Source: Epiperipatus broadwayi
Lineage: Eukaryota; Onychophora; Udeonychophora; Euonychophora; Peripatidae
DNA: 64,000 nt
Direction: 5' to 3'
Assembly (NCBI GenBank): GCA_028023455.1
Contig: JAQFVV010013089.1
Span: 206,858-270,857 of the forward strand
How positions within the stretch are numbered: the first letter of the stretch is position 1; every line of letters starts with the position of its first letter. The notes under the pieces were generated by a model, which did no database searches, was not told the origin of the DNA, and saw nothing but the letters and a program-made list of their open reading frames with translations. Below, in pieces: positions 40,077 through 53,509 of the stretch. Made by a program: the position numbers and the translations under genes.

Positions 40077-43000
40077 CTAGCAATATAAATCTGGATTCAC
40101 CACAAAAAGTAAGCTCAGTGACAGTTAATGAAATTAACATATGGAATAAATTTTTACTTAGGTAATATTTGAAACATGTAAGAAAACTAATTTCAAACAC
40201 ATTTAATATATAAAATAAGAATTAAATATCAAAATTACAAATTACATTTAGTTTGAGTCATTTTCTTTGTCATTAAAAATATTAATATTCATTACTGAAG
40301 GTTTTAGAATTTTAAAAATAATCAGGTGAGAAAACAATTTTAAAATTGGATCTCTCATAATTATTATAAAAAATGAAATCTACTGTGACCATATAAAAGT
40401 GTAATGTGTTTTGAATTTTATTACATATTAAAACATACTCATTAAACAATTTTCATTAAATAATATATTTTACTTCTATATGCAATTTTTGAAGAAAAAT
40501 TATATATTAAAGTGTTTTATTGGCTTATTAAGTAGGAATAATATAAGGAAAAAATGTCATCATTAGGGCCAACAAGTATAGCTCTAGAGTTTTTACATGA
40601 GTAAAGGGTGACACTGAGAAAAGATGAAATGGTATTTTTAAAATTTTCTGAAGATAAAAGTATGCTATAGTAACTATAAAAATTATATAATAAAAATCAT
40701 TTATTAAAAAGTTTAAATTTATTTAATACTTTTGTTAATATATCTTTCTTGTTATTTACTTTTATCATTCTATGCAAAAAATAAATAAATTACAATTTGA
40801 GTTTTATCACAACTTTCTAAACTAGAGACTATTAATTTTTGAAGCAGATAATCATAATGATTATTGATTATGCTTTTTCATCAATTTGACTATAATTAAG
40901 TTTATAAAGATTCAATCTATTTGGCTTTTAACAGAATTATAGAAAGAAATTTGTTCCCCTTAAGAAAAAACTATCCACCTTTCCAAACAAATTCCTCTGT
41001 TGTTTCAAAAAATGTTGAACTCCCAAAGCAAATATTGATTTAGCACTTGTATTAGATGTTAAAATAATGCTTTGAATTAATGATAAGTTTGTTTTTCTTG
41101 ATGATTTTTTTGTAAGAAACTTGCCTTCTGATATATGGTTGAAGGAATATATGAAAAAATATAAATCCACTATAAGAATATGAACATGCATGTATCTGTA
41201 ATAATTATTATAGTAATAATTAATTACAATAAAGTACTTTTTCTTTAAAAATGGCATATATTTTATTAGCATAATGCCCAAAAGCTAAGGAATCTGTTCA
41301 CAGAATATTTCTATCATGTTTTTAAATGATGTTAAATATCTTATGGAGAATAAAATTTCTAAATAATTATTATTGTCCAAGACACTTCTAGATAATATGA
41401 AATAGCATTAGGTTGTTATCTTTTATTGTTGAAACTTACATTCAGTTTGCTAGAATATCCCCATTGTGATATATACTGAAATAAAATGTCTTTGTAAGAC
41501 ATGTAAATAACACCCCAGAAATTGAAAAAATGTAAACTACTTATATTATTAAAAGAATAAATTTTCTCGAAAACTGCAATTTTTATTAAAATAAGACAGT
41601 GTCATTAGAAAAGTAAATATTCTGCACCTGTTTCTTACAATATATCTGACAAGATAGTTTATGCCTTTCCAAGCTTACAAAAGAGGTTGAAATACCCTGT
41701 GTGATTTGGTGCAATGGTAGAGGAGAAGTCTCTGAAATTTAAGATTCATGGTTTTCACAGCTCTAGTGGAGTTACTTATTGTGCATGAATTTCTTATGAA
41801 TTCCAAACTATAAACCATTAGATTATTATTAATAATATTTTAAAAATTTAAAAATATTGCAAACTTTATGTGTTTATGATTAACAGTAAATGTATTATTT
41901 ATACTTTTTATTTCCATTGTGTGAGTATAAAAATACTTTTTTGTAGTGTTTTGAATGATGCATGTTAAAATATTTATGACATAAGGAACATTTCTAGTTA
42001 ATTATCTTTGATAAAATTCACAAAACAATCAATAATTTTGAAAACTTTACATCAGTAATGTAATATTTAAAATTAAATTTTATTTGATTATGAAAAAGAA
42101 ATAATCCTGTTACCAAAGGTAGAGACTAAAAATGTATTATAATGATGATTATGTTAAACATGTAACATCCAAAGCATTGCATCAGACTAGCAGATGTAAT
42201 ATATTATATATTATTTGATCTAGAGTCATCTACATAGAATAATAATAAAAAATGATAGACATTAAGTATATATATATATATATATATTAAATCATATCTA
42301 CTAAGTTAAATGCTATCCAAATAGTTATAAAAAATGTCCATATATGTAGTCTCCTATACATATGCATAGAATAAAGTAGGGAAACATTTTATCATGACTC
42401 GAACCTTGATTCAAAAAAGTTTTCATTTAGAATTTATAAAGATAAAACAACCCATTTCAAACATATCATAAATATGGAAACAATATATTTAAAACAAGAA
42501 CTGCATGATAACAAATTTCTACATAGAAAGATTTAAAATTCTTGAAAATACAAATCTATATTTTTATAATTTAAAATATTAAAGATTTTAAGACTTCTCA
42601 TTAGATAATTTAATATACAAAATTAACAAAATGTATGACACACTTGAATGAGAAGCTATAAAGATACACAGAAATTATTTAAAAAAAAAAACTAAGGAAA
42701 AAAAAATCTGTAAATAAATTATACTTAAAGCAAAAATATAAAAACTATATATATAAACAGCACACACAACAAATGATTGATTAAAAAAGATTCTATTAAC
42801 AATGACATAATCTAAAAAATAGTAAAAAAAAATGAAAACATATAAAAAAGTTAGATAGGCATATAGAAATTAAGTTAATAAATAAAGCTGATTATATAAC
42901 AAAGTAATGATTAGAAAATAAATGTATAAAAAAGAAGACTTGAAGATATATGTTACATTTGATTTAATAAATAAAAGATTAGTATTATTGAAGTCAAAAA

Positions 43001-43117
43001 TTGTTAAAATTATTAAACTATAAATAATTTGCATAATACAATCAACAAGTTTTTATATTTGTAATTTTAAAAAGGAAAGCCAGATTTATTTGTAAAACAT
43101 AAAGCAAAAATGAATTA
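38931..43117. other. No gene recognised
   Basis: Long AT-rich stretch. A CA then TA microsatellite lies at 40036-40076. A 114-codon minus-strand frame at 40937-41281 has a composition like its surroundings and no motif, so it is not called a gene. Confidence 0.4.
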
Positions 43118-44160
43118 TGGCAAAAAACACTAACCCTAACTCTTAACCCCCAAACCTCTAACCTAATCCTAATCTCTAGTCCCTCAACCATAATTTGAAC
43201 TCTAACCTTAATCATAACTCTAAATATAGTCTTAAACCTAAGCATAACCCAAACTACAACCCTAATGTTAACCCTAAAATTCTAATCCTAACCTTAATGC
43301 TAACCTATAACACTAACCACTACCATTAACTTTAACCTTAAAACCAAGCATAAATCTAAACATAACCCTAAATACAACCATAATTCTAAGCCTAAACTTA
43401 ATCCAAACTTATAACCCTAACTCCTAACTCTAACCATAATCCTAACCCTTAATCTAGCTACTAAATTATTCCAAACTCTAATATTGACCTTAATCCTAAA
43501 CCTTAATACTAACAACTAATCTGAAACTTAAATATATGCCTAATTTAATCATAAACCTAATCCATAATTCTAATAGCTAATCTAATTCCTAATTCTAATG
43601 CTAACACTAAATTTTGACCCTAACCCTGAAACCAATCTATCCTTAAATTTAAACCAATGACCAATTCTAACCCAAATGTAACTTTTAAGCTTAACCCTTA
43701 ATCTTTAATTCTCATTCTAATCTCTAAACTCATCCTAACCTTAACCCCAACACTAATCACTAGGTCTAAACACAAACTCTATGTCTAATTCAAAGTTTAA
43801 ACCAATTAAAATCCTATATCTAAACCTAAATTTTAGCATTAATTCTTAACTCTAATCCTGACCTTAAATCTAAACCTAAATCGAACCCTAATTCTAATCC
43901 TAACCATAATCCTAAGCCCTAATACTAATCTTAACTCTAATCCCTAATTTTAACTCTTAACTCTAACTCTTAACTCCAACTCTAAATCTTACTCTAAACT
44001 AATTCCAATCCTTACTTTAATCCTAAGCATAACTCTAACCCTGATCCTAACTCTAACTCCTAACTTTTAACTCTAATACTAATCTAAAACTCATAACTCT
44101 AATCCTAACCTTTCTCCAAAACCTATTTTCGGTTCTAACCATATCCTAATCCTAATGTGC
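43118..44160. repeat. Degenerate telomere-like (CCCTAA-type) tract
   Basis: About 1.04 kb are made almost entirely of CTAACC, CCTAAC, CTAATC and CATAACC variants in one register, on a background lacking C-rich strings elsewhere. It resembles an old interstitial TTAGGG-type telomeric or derived satellite tract, with the C-rich strand on top. A 67-codon minus-strand frame at 43042-43245 is partly made of this repeat. Confidence 0.8.
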
Positions 44161-45233
44161 TCAATCACTTTTAAATACTTTAACTATACATAGTTATTTT
44201 CGAATGTTAAAATGATTAAAATAATAAACATGACTAAAAATGTCCTAAATAATAACATCTAGTCTTTTTTAAATTTAAATTTGTATCGTAAATTTTTTAA
44301 CATTGTTAAAATTTTGCACAGACATCTCAAAAAGTTAAAAAATTTTTTTTTCAATATTTCATGTCAATTTCATTTATTTCTGTATTTTAAAATTATCTGC
44401 TAATAGCTGTCAACCTTGTTTAGATAGAAAATGCCTTTTTTGTAAACACATTAGAAATGCAGCTTTTTTATATATAGTTTTTTAAATCAAAGATTTTTAG
44501 TAAAAGAATGTATCTTTGCAATGTGAAAACACATCATGCTAATAAAGTTTAACATATATTATTTTATATATTAGTGAAATATAAAAATCTTATTATTTAG
44601 ATTTATGAACAACATAGTTAATATATAATAATTATGTTAGCAATACTTTCAATCTTTTAACTTTTCAAATTATTTTCTAAAAATGCTTTAAATTACAATA
44701 ATGTAGGATAGCTTTTTTTAAACTTTCATACACACAGACAGAAAAAAAAAGAGAACAAACAAAAATTTTATAGTTATTTAAATTTCGCAGTGCTTGTTAT
44801 GTTTGCAAGTTATTGATATTCTTATTATCTTTTTTATTCTTCAATTTTAATTAATAATTATTCTTACATAGTCTTTAGTTGCATCGATAATATATATATA
44901 TTGTATATTTGTCAGTGTATAGGTACTTTTGATATATAACTTTTAGTTTTTTATTCTACTTGTTTTAATTTTTTAAATAATATTTTTCATTCACATTGTA
45001 ATTGATTACAATTTTAACTAAAACAAATTTATTTTCTTAATAATAAAAATTATAGCACATTAATAGCTTCTATGAGGCGGTAAATAAAAAAAAGTAATAT
45101 ACTTTTAAAATTAGAAAATTTTGTGTTAATAAAAAAATCAACCATCGTATTTGAAAAAGATAATAAATAATAATAAACAATCACTTATAAACGAGTATGG
45201 CCCATCCAACTCAAAAAAAAGAGGGAAAAAAAA

Positions 45234-45238
<5 letters not shown>
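44161..45238. other. No gene recognised
   Basis: AT-rich, no element core or exon seen. Confidence 0.4.

Positions 45239-45327
<89 letters not shown>
45239..45327 (+). repeat. (GA)n microsatellite
   Basis: About 85 bp of GA dinucleotides with one AAAG interruption. The minus-strand (SL)n peptide is an artefact. Confidence 0.97.
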
Positions 45328-45542
45328 TAAAAACTACTATAGAAATGAGTTTTGCAGTGACTATAGAAACTAATCTCTTAACCACAAATATATCCATAAT
45401 GTAGAAACATTTTGTCCATTTTTCTATTTACTTGATATTTTATGATGTTGAATTTTTTTTAGGAGAAACGTTTTTTCTAAAACGCTCTACTACTATAGGT
45501 AATTATAGCTCTCCAACATGTTTTATTCTCCACCATATCTTT

Positions 45543-45740
45543 TCAATGAAAACGATTGACATTGTATTTCTTTCGAATGTCATTGTAATAATGCTTATGA
45601 CATAAATGGTGTTTAGGTCTCTTATGAAAATCATGCTCAAGTACACCATTAAACTTCCAATTAGGAAGTCTTCCACATCCATTTGTTTTATATATCAGAA
45701 GGTGTGAAGTTACCATAGTGGACTCTGCAGTATCATTCAC
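45543..45740 (-). CDS. Hypothetical open frame, possible exon or element relic
   Basis: A 65-codon minus-strand frame is less AT-rich than its surroundings, with TNGCGRLPNWKFNGVLEH followed by a His-rich HLCHKHYYND segment. I do not recognise a family. It could be an exon of an unknown gene or a transposon relic. The apparent start methionine may be chance, as an acceptor could lie inside. Evidence is open frame and composition only. Confidence 0.25.
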   Translation of the reverse strand: MNDTAESTMVTSHLLIYKTNGCGRLPNWKFNGVLEHDFHKRPKHHLCHKHYYNDIRKKYNVNRFH

Positions 45741-47569
45741 TAATAAAGTGTGTATTGATTGGTTTTATGGTCTTGCCATAGTAAATTGAAAAAAGAATTG
45801 CACCTATTAAGTAGCACTAAAGTATGATCATTCCTTGTCAAGAAAAAATACAGCAAAAAATGGAAATAAAATTTCCAAACATCGCTATTATTTAGTTAGC
45901 ATTGCTTAAACTATTTACAGGTATAAGAGAATGTTTATTAATTTTAAATTTCATTTTCAGTCTCTTAAATAGTAACCTTAATGGCATATGTTTGCAATAC
46001 TAAGATTCTTTTATATATGCTACAGTGAGTTGAGGTTTCCCCTCTTCTTAATTCTTAATAGAATTACTTTGTATTTCACTATAATTTATTATAAGGCTTC
46101 TCCTGTGTACTATGACATAGGTTATTATTTGAACCTGATGAGTGTAGCTATAACTAATAGCATTTATCATTTATAGTTTTACGTCTACGATTTTAGCTCC
46201 TACAATGTGCAATGTTGTTAATATTATTGTTACGAATTACTCTCTTATTTTCTTTATCGCTCTTCTTTTTATTGGTTACAATATGCACTATCTATATACA
46301 TATTATTAATGTCTGTTATATATACTGTATATAGTATATTTGTCTAATGAAAAAGAATCTATAAAAGATGTTGGATCTAAATGCTATTGATATAGCGTTC
46401 CTACTGCATAATGTTTGAACACACATCTTTCCTAAATAATGATTGGAGAATATTTGAATTATAAAATCTGATATTAGTGAATAATTATTAAATTATTTTT
46501 GTCTATAATTTTTTAATTGCACCAGGTAGCAGTGTTTTTTTTAAATCTATTGTTTACATATTCACGTTCACTGAAAATGATTTCACTATATATGTATGTG
46601 TAAAATTTTATTTAGTAATAAAATTTAATTAGATTTTTACCATAATCAGGCTAAATTTTTAAAATGTTAACGATTTTATACTGGCTTTTTGAGATTACAT
46701 CTGGAACGATTTTTGAATTACTTGGATAACATTTAGGAAATTTAAAGCAATTATTTAAAAACGATTTACTTTATTACAAGCTGTTTACAAGAACAAAAAA
46801 AAAAAAAAGCATAATAGAATTAAAAACAAATCTTAAAAAGCTTTATTAAAACCATTACTAGTAATTAGACTTTATCTTAAATCTACTTCTTAAATAATTT
46901 GAAAAATATTAATAAAGTATTATAAAAACTAAATACATCAAAATTATTTCTGTTAATATAAAACACAGTTTGTTTATCTTGAAAACAGGCTCCATCGTGT
47001 GACCAAATCAGACAACAAAGCGATATTGAGTATTAAATTTCTAAATATTATTGGTAAAATACTCAGAGGAATTTTTAACATTGATCAAACTTTGATATTT
47101 TATACTACTGGGAATAAAAGTAATATAAACAAAACAAATTATTTTATTATATATTTTTTCGTAAATAAAATCTATAAATTGAGAATAATCAAATGCTTTA
47201 TTATATATATAGGATTATACCTACACATTACAATATATTTTATATTTAAAAGAAAATTAAACAAAACCCCAGAAACTATATATAATATATTACATAAGAA
47301 ATAAATATGGAAAAATAATTAGAGATCATAAATTAAACAATAGTTTTATAATTATACTTACACAGAAAAAAACAACATAAAAAGAAATTGAAATGAATAT
47401 GTGATTTTATAAATTGAAAAATATATTAACCTACATTTCCCTATGAATTTACTCATAATATTCATCATAATATTTCAGCAATATTTCATTTTCAACAATT
47501 ATTGATAAAATGTAAGCTGAAAATCTAAAGTTTAATCCAGTATTTCTAATCTAAAACCTCTCTTTTCTC
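45741..47569. other. No gene recognised
   Basis: AT-rich stretch. A 101-codon plus-strand frame at 46999-47304 is rich in Ile, Asn, Lys and Tyr, as any AT-rich frame would be, and has no motif. Confidence 0.4.
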
Positions 47570-47965
47570 TACACGACACTAACAAACATTCTTATTTCAT
47601 CCATCCATCTCACATGCTTTTTCTTTCTATATCTTATACAATCTCTTGAGAACTAGTTCAAGACTGAAATTGTCTATCATTTCTTCTAACAGAATCTCAA
47701 ATACAACTCTATGTTTCAATGATGTCAATAATGTCTATTTGTTCTATCACAAATATATTTCACTTTTTATTCCTTCTTATTACTGCCAACATACATTTCT
47801 CCATATTTTACTGAGTGGTCTAAATTCGTTACTAATCTTCTGTTAAGAATCCAAGTCTCAGATCCAAAAGTAAAAACTGGTAAATTATATCTATTAATAA
47901 TCTGATCAAGATATTTGTAGTTGTTAACTTTTTCTAATTCATGATTATCAATATTTATCATCTTC
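47570..47965 (-). pseudogene. Third RTE-type LINE fragment, heavily decayed
   Basis: The minus strand keeps LEKVNNYKYLDQII, then FGSETWILNRR, collinear with the copies at 13420-13660 and 15940-16548, but with deletions: the MPMCLKRK segment is missing. The plus strand keeps the ATTCTTATTTCATCCATCCA block of the others. It is older than the other two copies. Confidence 0.8.
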
Positions 47966-48399
47966 TTTCAAGAAAATCCATTAAACATTACGTTACACAT
48001 TTTAATATTTAACCTAATTAGTTCTTTTGAAGCATTATTTGCAAAACAAAAACACAACAACTTTATCTGCAAAATCTAGATGACATAATTTTCCTTATTT
48101 TTATTCTCTAAACTTCCTATATAAATGCACAAAATACTTATAAAACTGCTGTAAAATGTTTTATAAAAAAGAATCACATCTTTCTAAAGCTGGGTCTCAA
48201 TTTTGACAGATCAAAGCTTTAATGACAAATCATATTACTTTATCCTTTCTGTAACTTTTCTTAATATATGGATGTAATCTATTATGTTCAAACCACTTTT
48301 ATATCAAGTTAATTCTTTTGTTTGATTTAAGAGTAAAATTCATGTGATTAATGATCTTCTCCCTCTGATAGATTCTGGTTTATTTAGAGATACAGGTCA

Positions 48400-50225
48400 A
48401 GGCTCCTAAGATGTTCAGTAGGGATTCAGTAGGTAAGCCTTCAATTATCTTCACCTTAACAAATGTTTGACTGAGCTCACCATATTATTTTTATATTGGA
48501 ATGATTCTTGAGGTATATTTTCTATTGGTTTAAATCTCTGACTTACTGGATCTTCTTTCTTTTGACCAGGGTCTTTATTTGTATTTATGTGTGGTAGAGG
48601 CATAATTATCTTCCTTGATTCTAATAATTATAGGACCTATTTTATTATGATCCCTTTCTTGACTTAAGACCCTTTTAGTTGAGTATATTTTTCATCATGA
48701 ATGACCTCCTTTCTTTTTGTGATCCTTGGCCCTGTGAGTTCCTTTAGGTTATTTATTCTGATATCCCTCTGGTCCTTTTGATTAACCCATCTTCTAGGAA
48801 CCCACTAATGAAACAGACAGATCGAAGAATCGATCTTAGTTTCATGGTTGTCATTTAAGAACGGTAATTCTAAACCACTATTTACCCGCAATGAGACTTT
48901 TTCTATTCCAAGCCACATAAATTTTAAGTTATTTATTTTGTGTTTGTTTAAAAAAGAATTTAATGTAAAGAGTATGAGTATAAATGTCACAAATCATGAT
49001 GAATAATATTCGTGTGTGTGTGGTTTGTGGATTTATATTAGCTCAATTTAAAAGTTTCAATTGCGTGGATATTTTCTTTAAATTTTAATTTTGCAAATTA
49101 TACAAAGTCATTTAAAAATGCTGATCAAAAGTCACATTCCTTTGATCAGTATTTGTAATCAAAATCTTACTTGTACAAAATGTATACAATAATTAATTTG
49201 TACTTTGATAAATTAAGATAATGAATTTATATTTTGTATTCACGTAAGATTTTGATTACAAATACTGATCAAAGGAATGTGACTTTTGATCAGTATTTTT
49301 AAATGACTTTGTATAATTTGCAAAATTAAAATTTAAAGAAAATATCCACGCAATTGAAACTTTTAAATTGAGCTAATATAAATCCACAAACCACACACAC
49401 ACGAATATTATTCATCATGATTTGTGACATTTATACTCATACTCTTTACATTAAATTCTTTTTTAAACAAACACAAAATAAATAACTTAAAATTTATGTG
49501 GCTTGGAATAGAAAAAGTCTCATTGCGGGTAAATAGTGGTTTAGAATTACCATTCTTAAATGACAACCATGAAACTAAGATCGATTCTTCGATCTGTCTG
49601 TTTCACTATGTTGGTTAATTAATCATTTTAGGTCCTTTATTTGACTCTGTAAGTCATTTTGATTCTCAGTCATCTTCTTGAGGCTTATGTTATTTTGCAA
49701 GATTTCATTCTCAATCATAACTAGTGTTTCCATCAGTCTTTGATTATTTCCCTCCATTAACTTCATCTTCCCTTTTATATTGGTCATCATATTATTTTGT
49801 ATGATTTCCATGGTCTTTATTTTTGAATCTACTTTCTTTATTTTCTTATTCACTTGGGATTCCTGTTATTCTTTTCTCACCTTTATATTGAGACTTAGAT
49901 TTTCACATGCTTACATAATTTCTGCAACTTCATCATTAAATTGACCTTCTAGCCATCTTTCCAATTCCATCATTCTATTCTGGCATTTGAAGTCCATTCT
50001 TTTGATTTCTCCATTCATATCTTTGACTTTATCCTTCAATTCTGAAATTTGGTTACTAAGCCTTATGAATTCTGTTTTCATTTCATTATTCTGTTTATCC
50101 ATTTTATTTTCTAAACTGATAGTCAGTTTGGTCATATCTAACTTCATGCATCCCATCATGAAATTTAATCTAGCAAGATCTACCTTCATTTGGTCCAACT
50201 TGCTTCTTTGTTTCTTAAACAATCT
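48400..50225 (-). pseudogene. Decayed gag-protease region of a retroelement (minus strand)
   Basis: Reading right to left, 50222-49911 encodes a coiled coil (MKVDLARLNFMMGCMKLDM, ISELKDKVKDMNGEIKRMD), 49853-49623 a second coiled coil (MEIIQNNMMTNIKGKMKLME), and about 48470-48400, beyond a palindromic insertion, has VKVKIIEGLPTESLL.. and LGALTCISK. The last resembles an aspartic-protease start in which the Asp-Thr-Gly has decayed. It is related in style to 15600-17700. Stops throughout; no reverse transcriptase seen. Confidence 0.5.
48808..49606. mobile_element. Large palindromic (foldback) element inside the gag-protease relic
   Basis: Arms 48809-49170 and 49244-49605 are near-perfect inverted repeats of about 362 bp with a spacer of about 73 bp. 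A TA dinucleotide borders each side (48806-48807 and 49607-49608), compatible with a TA target duplication. Each arm holds the same frame of about 61 codons (KFMWLGIEK, SGLELPFLND, SSICLFH), which vaguely resembles the FTmE.E...LPFLD segment after the catalytic site of Penelope-type reverse transcriptases. Its few differences suggest recent origin or conversion. Confidence 0.8.
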
Positions 50226-50986
50226 GTTGGATCATCATAATCTGGTGCATGGCGTTTTCATCTATACTATCCTCTTTTGGCTTTTTCATTGCCATTAATA
50301 TTTTTTGAGGATGATCCATTGCAATTCCAATTCCCCAGGATAACTCATCACCATGTTATTGTAACATTTTATTTTTTTTTAATTTGATATTCATGAAATA
50401 ATCTTAAATTCCAATTTTGAATCATAGCATAATATGTAAAAGTATTCTAGATTCACCTTTAGATGAAATAATCCACTGGTTTCAGGGTTATTACATAGTT
50501 GTATCATTTGTAGTGGCATAATACTTATGGTTTTAAAAATGCAATTGATCATTATATAGATTTTACAATATACTATATGAAAAATTGGGCATCAGTTGTA
50601 ATGGAAAGAATGTATTGGGTGTGTAACCAGATTCCTAATGACCCAACTAGATAGTGTCTAGCCCAATAGTTGATCATAAATGGTAATGGAATGAAACAAA
50701 ATGGTTATTTGCACCTCTCATTTTATTGTACATTGAGGTGATAGTATGAGTTTGAGTCCAAAGCATTCACCAGTTATAAATTTACCATATTTGATGTTCT
50801 TATTTCATCTCAGGTACATATCATTACCATATGATTGCCCCTTTAGGTCATTGACATCATGGGCTTTTCTCAAATTCCTGTTATTCCTAAGATTCAAACT
50901 TTGCAGTCATACGCATGAGTCTAATAAGCTAAAGTGATAATTACATAAGTTTGATATGACACTAAATATATTACATCTATATTATG
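50226..50986. other. No gene recognised
   Basis: AT-rich sequence right of the coiled-coil region, perhaps more of that element. No motif. Confidence 0.35.
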
Positions 50987-51410
50987 TAAATGATATGGCA
51001 TGAGTCATGGGAAATTAGATAAATAATTATGGTATGAGTAATGGAAAGTTAGATTAATGATATGGCATGGGTAAAGAAAAGTTAGATAAATGATAAAGTG
51101 TGGGTAATTGAAACTTAGATAAAAGATATGGCATGGGTAATGGAAAGTTAGGTAAATGATATGACATGGGTAATGGAAAGTTAGATAAATGATATAGCTT
51201 GGGTAATAGAAAGTTAGATAAATGATATGGCATGAGTAATGGAAAATTAAATAAATGATATAGCATGGGTAATGGAAAGTTAGGTAAATGATATGTCATG
51301 GGTAATAGAAAGTTAGATAAATGATATGGCTTGGGTAATGGAAATAAGATAAATGGTATGGCATGGGTAATGGAAAATTAAATAAATGGTATGGCATGAA
51401 TAATGAGGAA
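50987..51410 (+). repeat. 33-bp minisatellite
   Basis: About 12-13 head-to-tail copies of a 33-bp unit (TAAATGATATGGCATGGGTA plus ATGGAAAGTTAGA) with scattered changes. Because 33 is divisible by three, a repetitive 81-codon frame on the minus strand results; it is not considered a gene. Confidence 0.9.
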
Positions 51411-53509
51411 ACATATGCAAACTCTAATCAAATAAAACAAATTATTAATAGCTTTTTTCCATTGTAGGTGATTTACAAACTTTTTGAACAAATTAATTTG
51501 ACATTTGAGTACTCAGATAAACCTTCATTTGGTTCATATAATATATAATTACCCCCCTAACCTTTGACACCATGTAGGATGGTCATCCAATACCTGCTCT
51601 AATCATTTGCTTAGTCTAACAATGTAATTTATGATTATTTTGATGTGATCACTCAGTTGTCCAGTCCTTCTATTTCATGGCTTTAACTTATCTACCTTAA
51701 TCCATGGCAATGCATCATGAATTACTGACTGTCATCTTTAGGTATGAAGTTCCCTCCGTGATGTTAATGGTGTTTATGATAGCAATAGCCATTCATACAT
51801 GAGGTTTAGTAAGTCGTGCAGAATAACAAATAATAATAATCAAGTTAATTTAATAACAACAATAAGCATATAAAATTGTTCTGTAATAGTGTGAACATTT
51901 AATATTTTATAGATTAAATCTAACTTCAATACCAGTCAGTCACCCAATGCTTTAGTTGGTAGGTCTAGGGATCAGCATCTAAATTTTATTATCATAATTA
52001 TAACTGATGATTATAGGGCTAGATCATCAATTTTTTAAATAAAAAGAATAACAACAAGAGTTATACTACAAAGAAAAATGGATTCTATATTTTATGTATA
52101 TAATTTGGATATGGAAATTATTAATCCATGTAGTTAGCTATTCTTCAGCACACTGATACACAAATGACAAGATGGCTAATTCCTTCTAGACTACAAAAAT
52201 TCCTGCATCTTGGGAGTTGGTTACACATTTGATGTTGTGTGGTCATCCTGTAGGTAATTGGTCACTGACTTGATAGTGTAAAGATGAGGTTCCTTTGTTT
52301 ATTGCTGCTTTTTCCATGATCTTAGTGAAAATTTTCTTTTTCTGGGGTTGATGAAGACATTACTGATTTTATTATCTTTTAAAGTCAAATTATTCCTAGG
52401 CATATGACTGGTAGTCTCCCACCAAAGAGATTTAATGGGCTTCCTACTCCCATATCTTGGTATTGATTAGGATTAATATTATCTGCTATAGATTAAAAGG
52501 TGTGTAATACTTTTTTTTATTTTTTCAGCCAGCTATGAGCTTTATGTTGCTGAATAATAAAATTTTACACAAATTATTCTCTTGAAACTATTAACATAAG
52601 TCTTTTCTATGGAAATGTATTATTCTTTTGATCTTTATAAACTTTTCCTCCTCTAATCACTTCCAATAGCTTTTGGAGATAATCTGTTTCTTTTATAATA
52701 TTATCAAGTCATAACTCAAACATTTGTTCCATTTCAAGCATTATTTTAATGCATGTTGATAGCTTAAAACCAATTATGTATTATTTTCTTGATTAAAACA
52801 ATTCAGTTTTTTTCTTGCTTATTCAGTATATGTCATGAGCATGTTATATATAATGTTGTATTATCATTGTTTATGTGATTTAATTTCATTTAATCTCTTT
52901 AATTTAATTTTTGTTTTTTTATAAACAAAAAATTATTGATGTAATAAGTTTAGATCTCATTTTTCTTTGTTACTTTTTTATACTAAAGTTGGGGATTTGG
53001 TAAATTGAGCATCAATTACTCTTATTTTGTAGTCAGTAGATTTAACACAACAAAATGAAAATAAAACAAAAGATGATGTCATGATCTATTTATAATTAAT
53101 GTTATAATTTGTTTTTACATAACAAGGAGTGGTAATAGATTTGTTATACCTTTAATTAAGTATATTTTGTTTCAGACTCTCTTTGTTTTTAATAGGTTGG
53201 GACCATACTCTAACAATATATATATATAATTATTAAATAACATAGCATTTATGATATAAATGTAATTTAGATGGGAAAAACTACCTTCCACTCAAGCTCT
53301 ATAAGTAGACAGCTGTCCTAATCAACAAATCTTTTTAAAAAAGAGGACCACCATTCTTTCTTAAGACTTACTTTTAAATAAACCATCATTCATTGACAGT
53401 GTTGGACTGAGAGGTTGCCTAATCTTTTTAATCATTTATTGACATGGAAATCTGTCTATTCATAGCACAAGACTGAAAGAATAGTTTTTTTTTACTTAAT
53501 GTATATTTA
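51411..53509. other. No gene recognised
   Basis: AT-rich. No exon, RNA gene or element core seen. Confidence 0.4.

Noticed and set aside
40937-41281. 114-codon minus-strand frame
   Set aside because: Composition equals the flanking AT-rich DNA, no motif, no splice context; treated as chance.
50987-51410. Repetitive 81-codon protein (LPNFPLPMLYHL-type) on the minus strand
   Set aside because: It arises from a 33-bp minisatellite whose length is a multiple of three.
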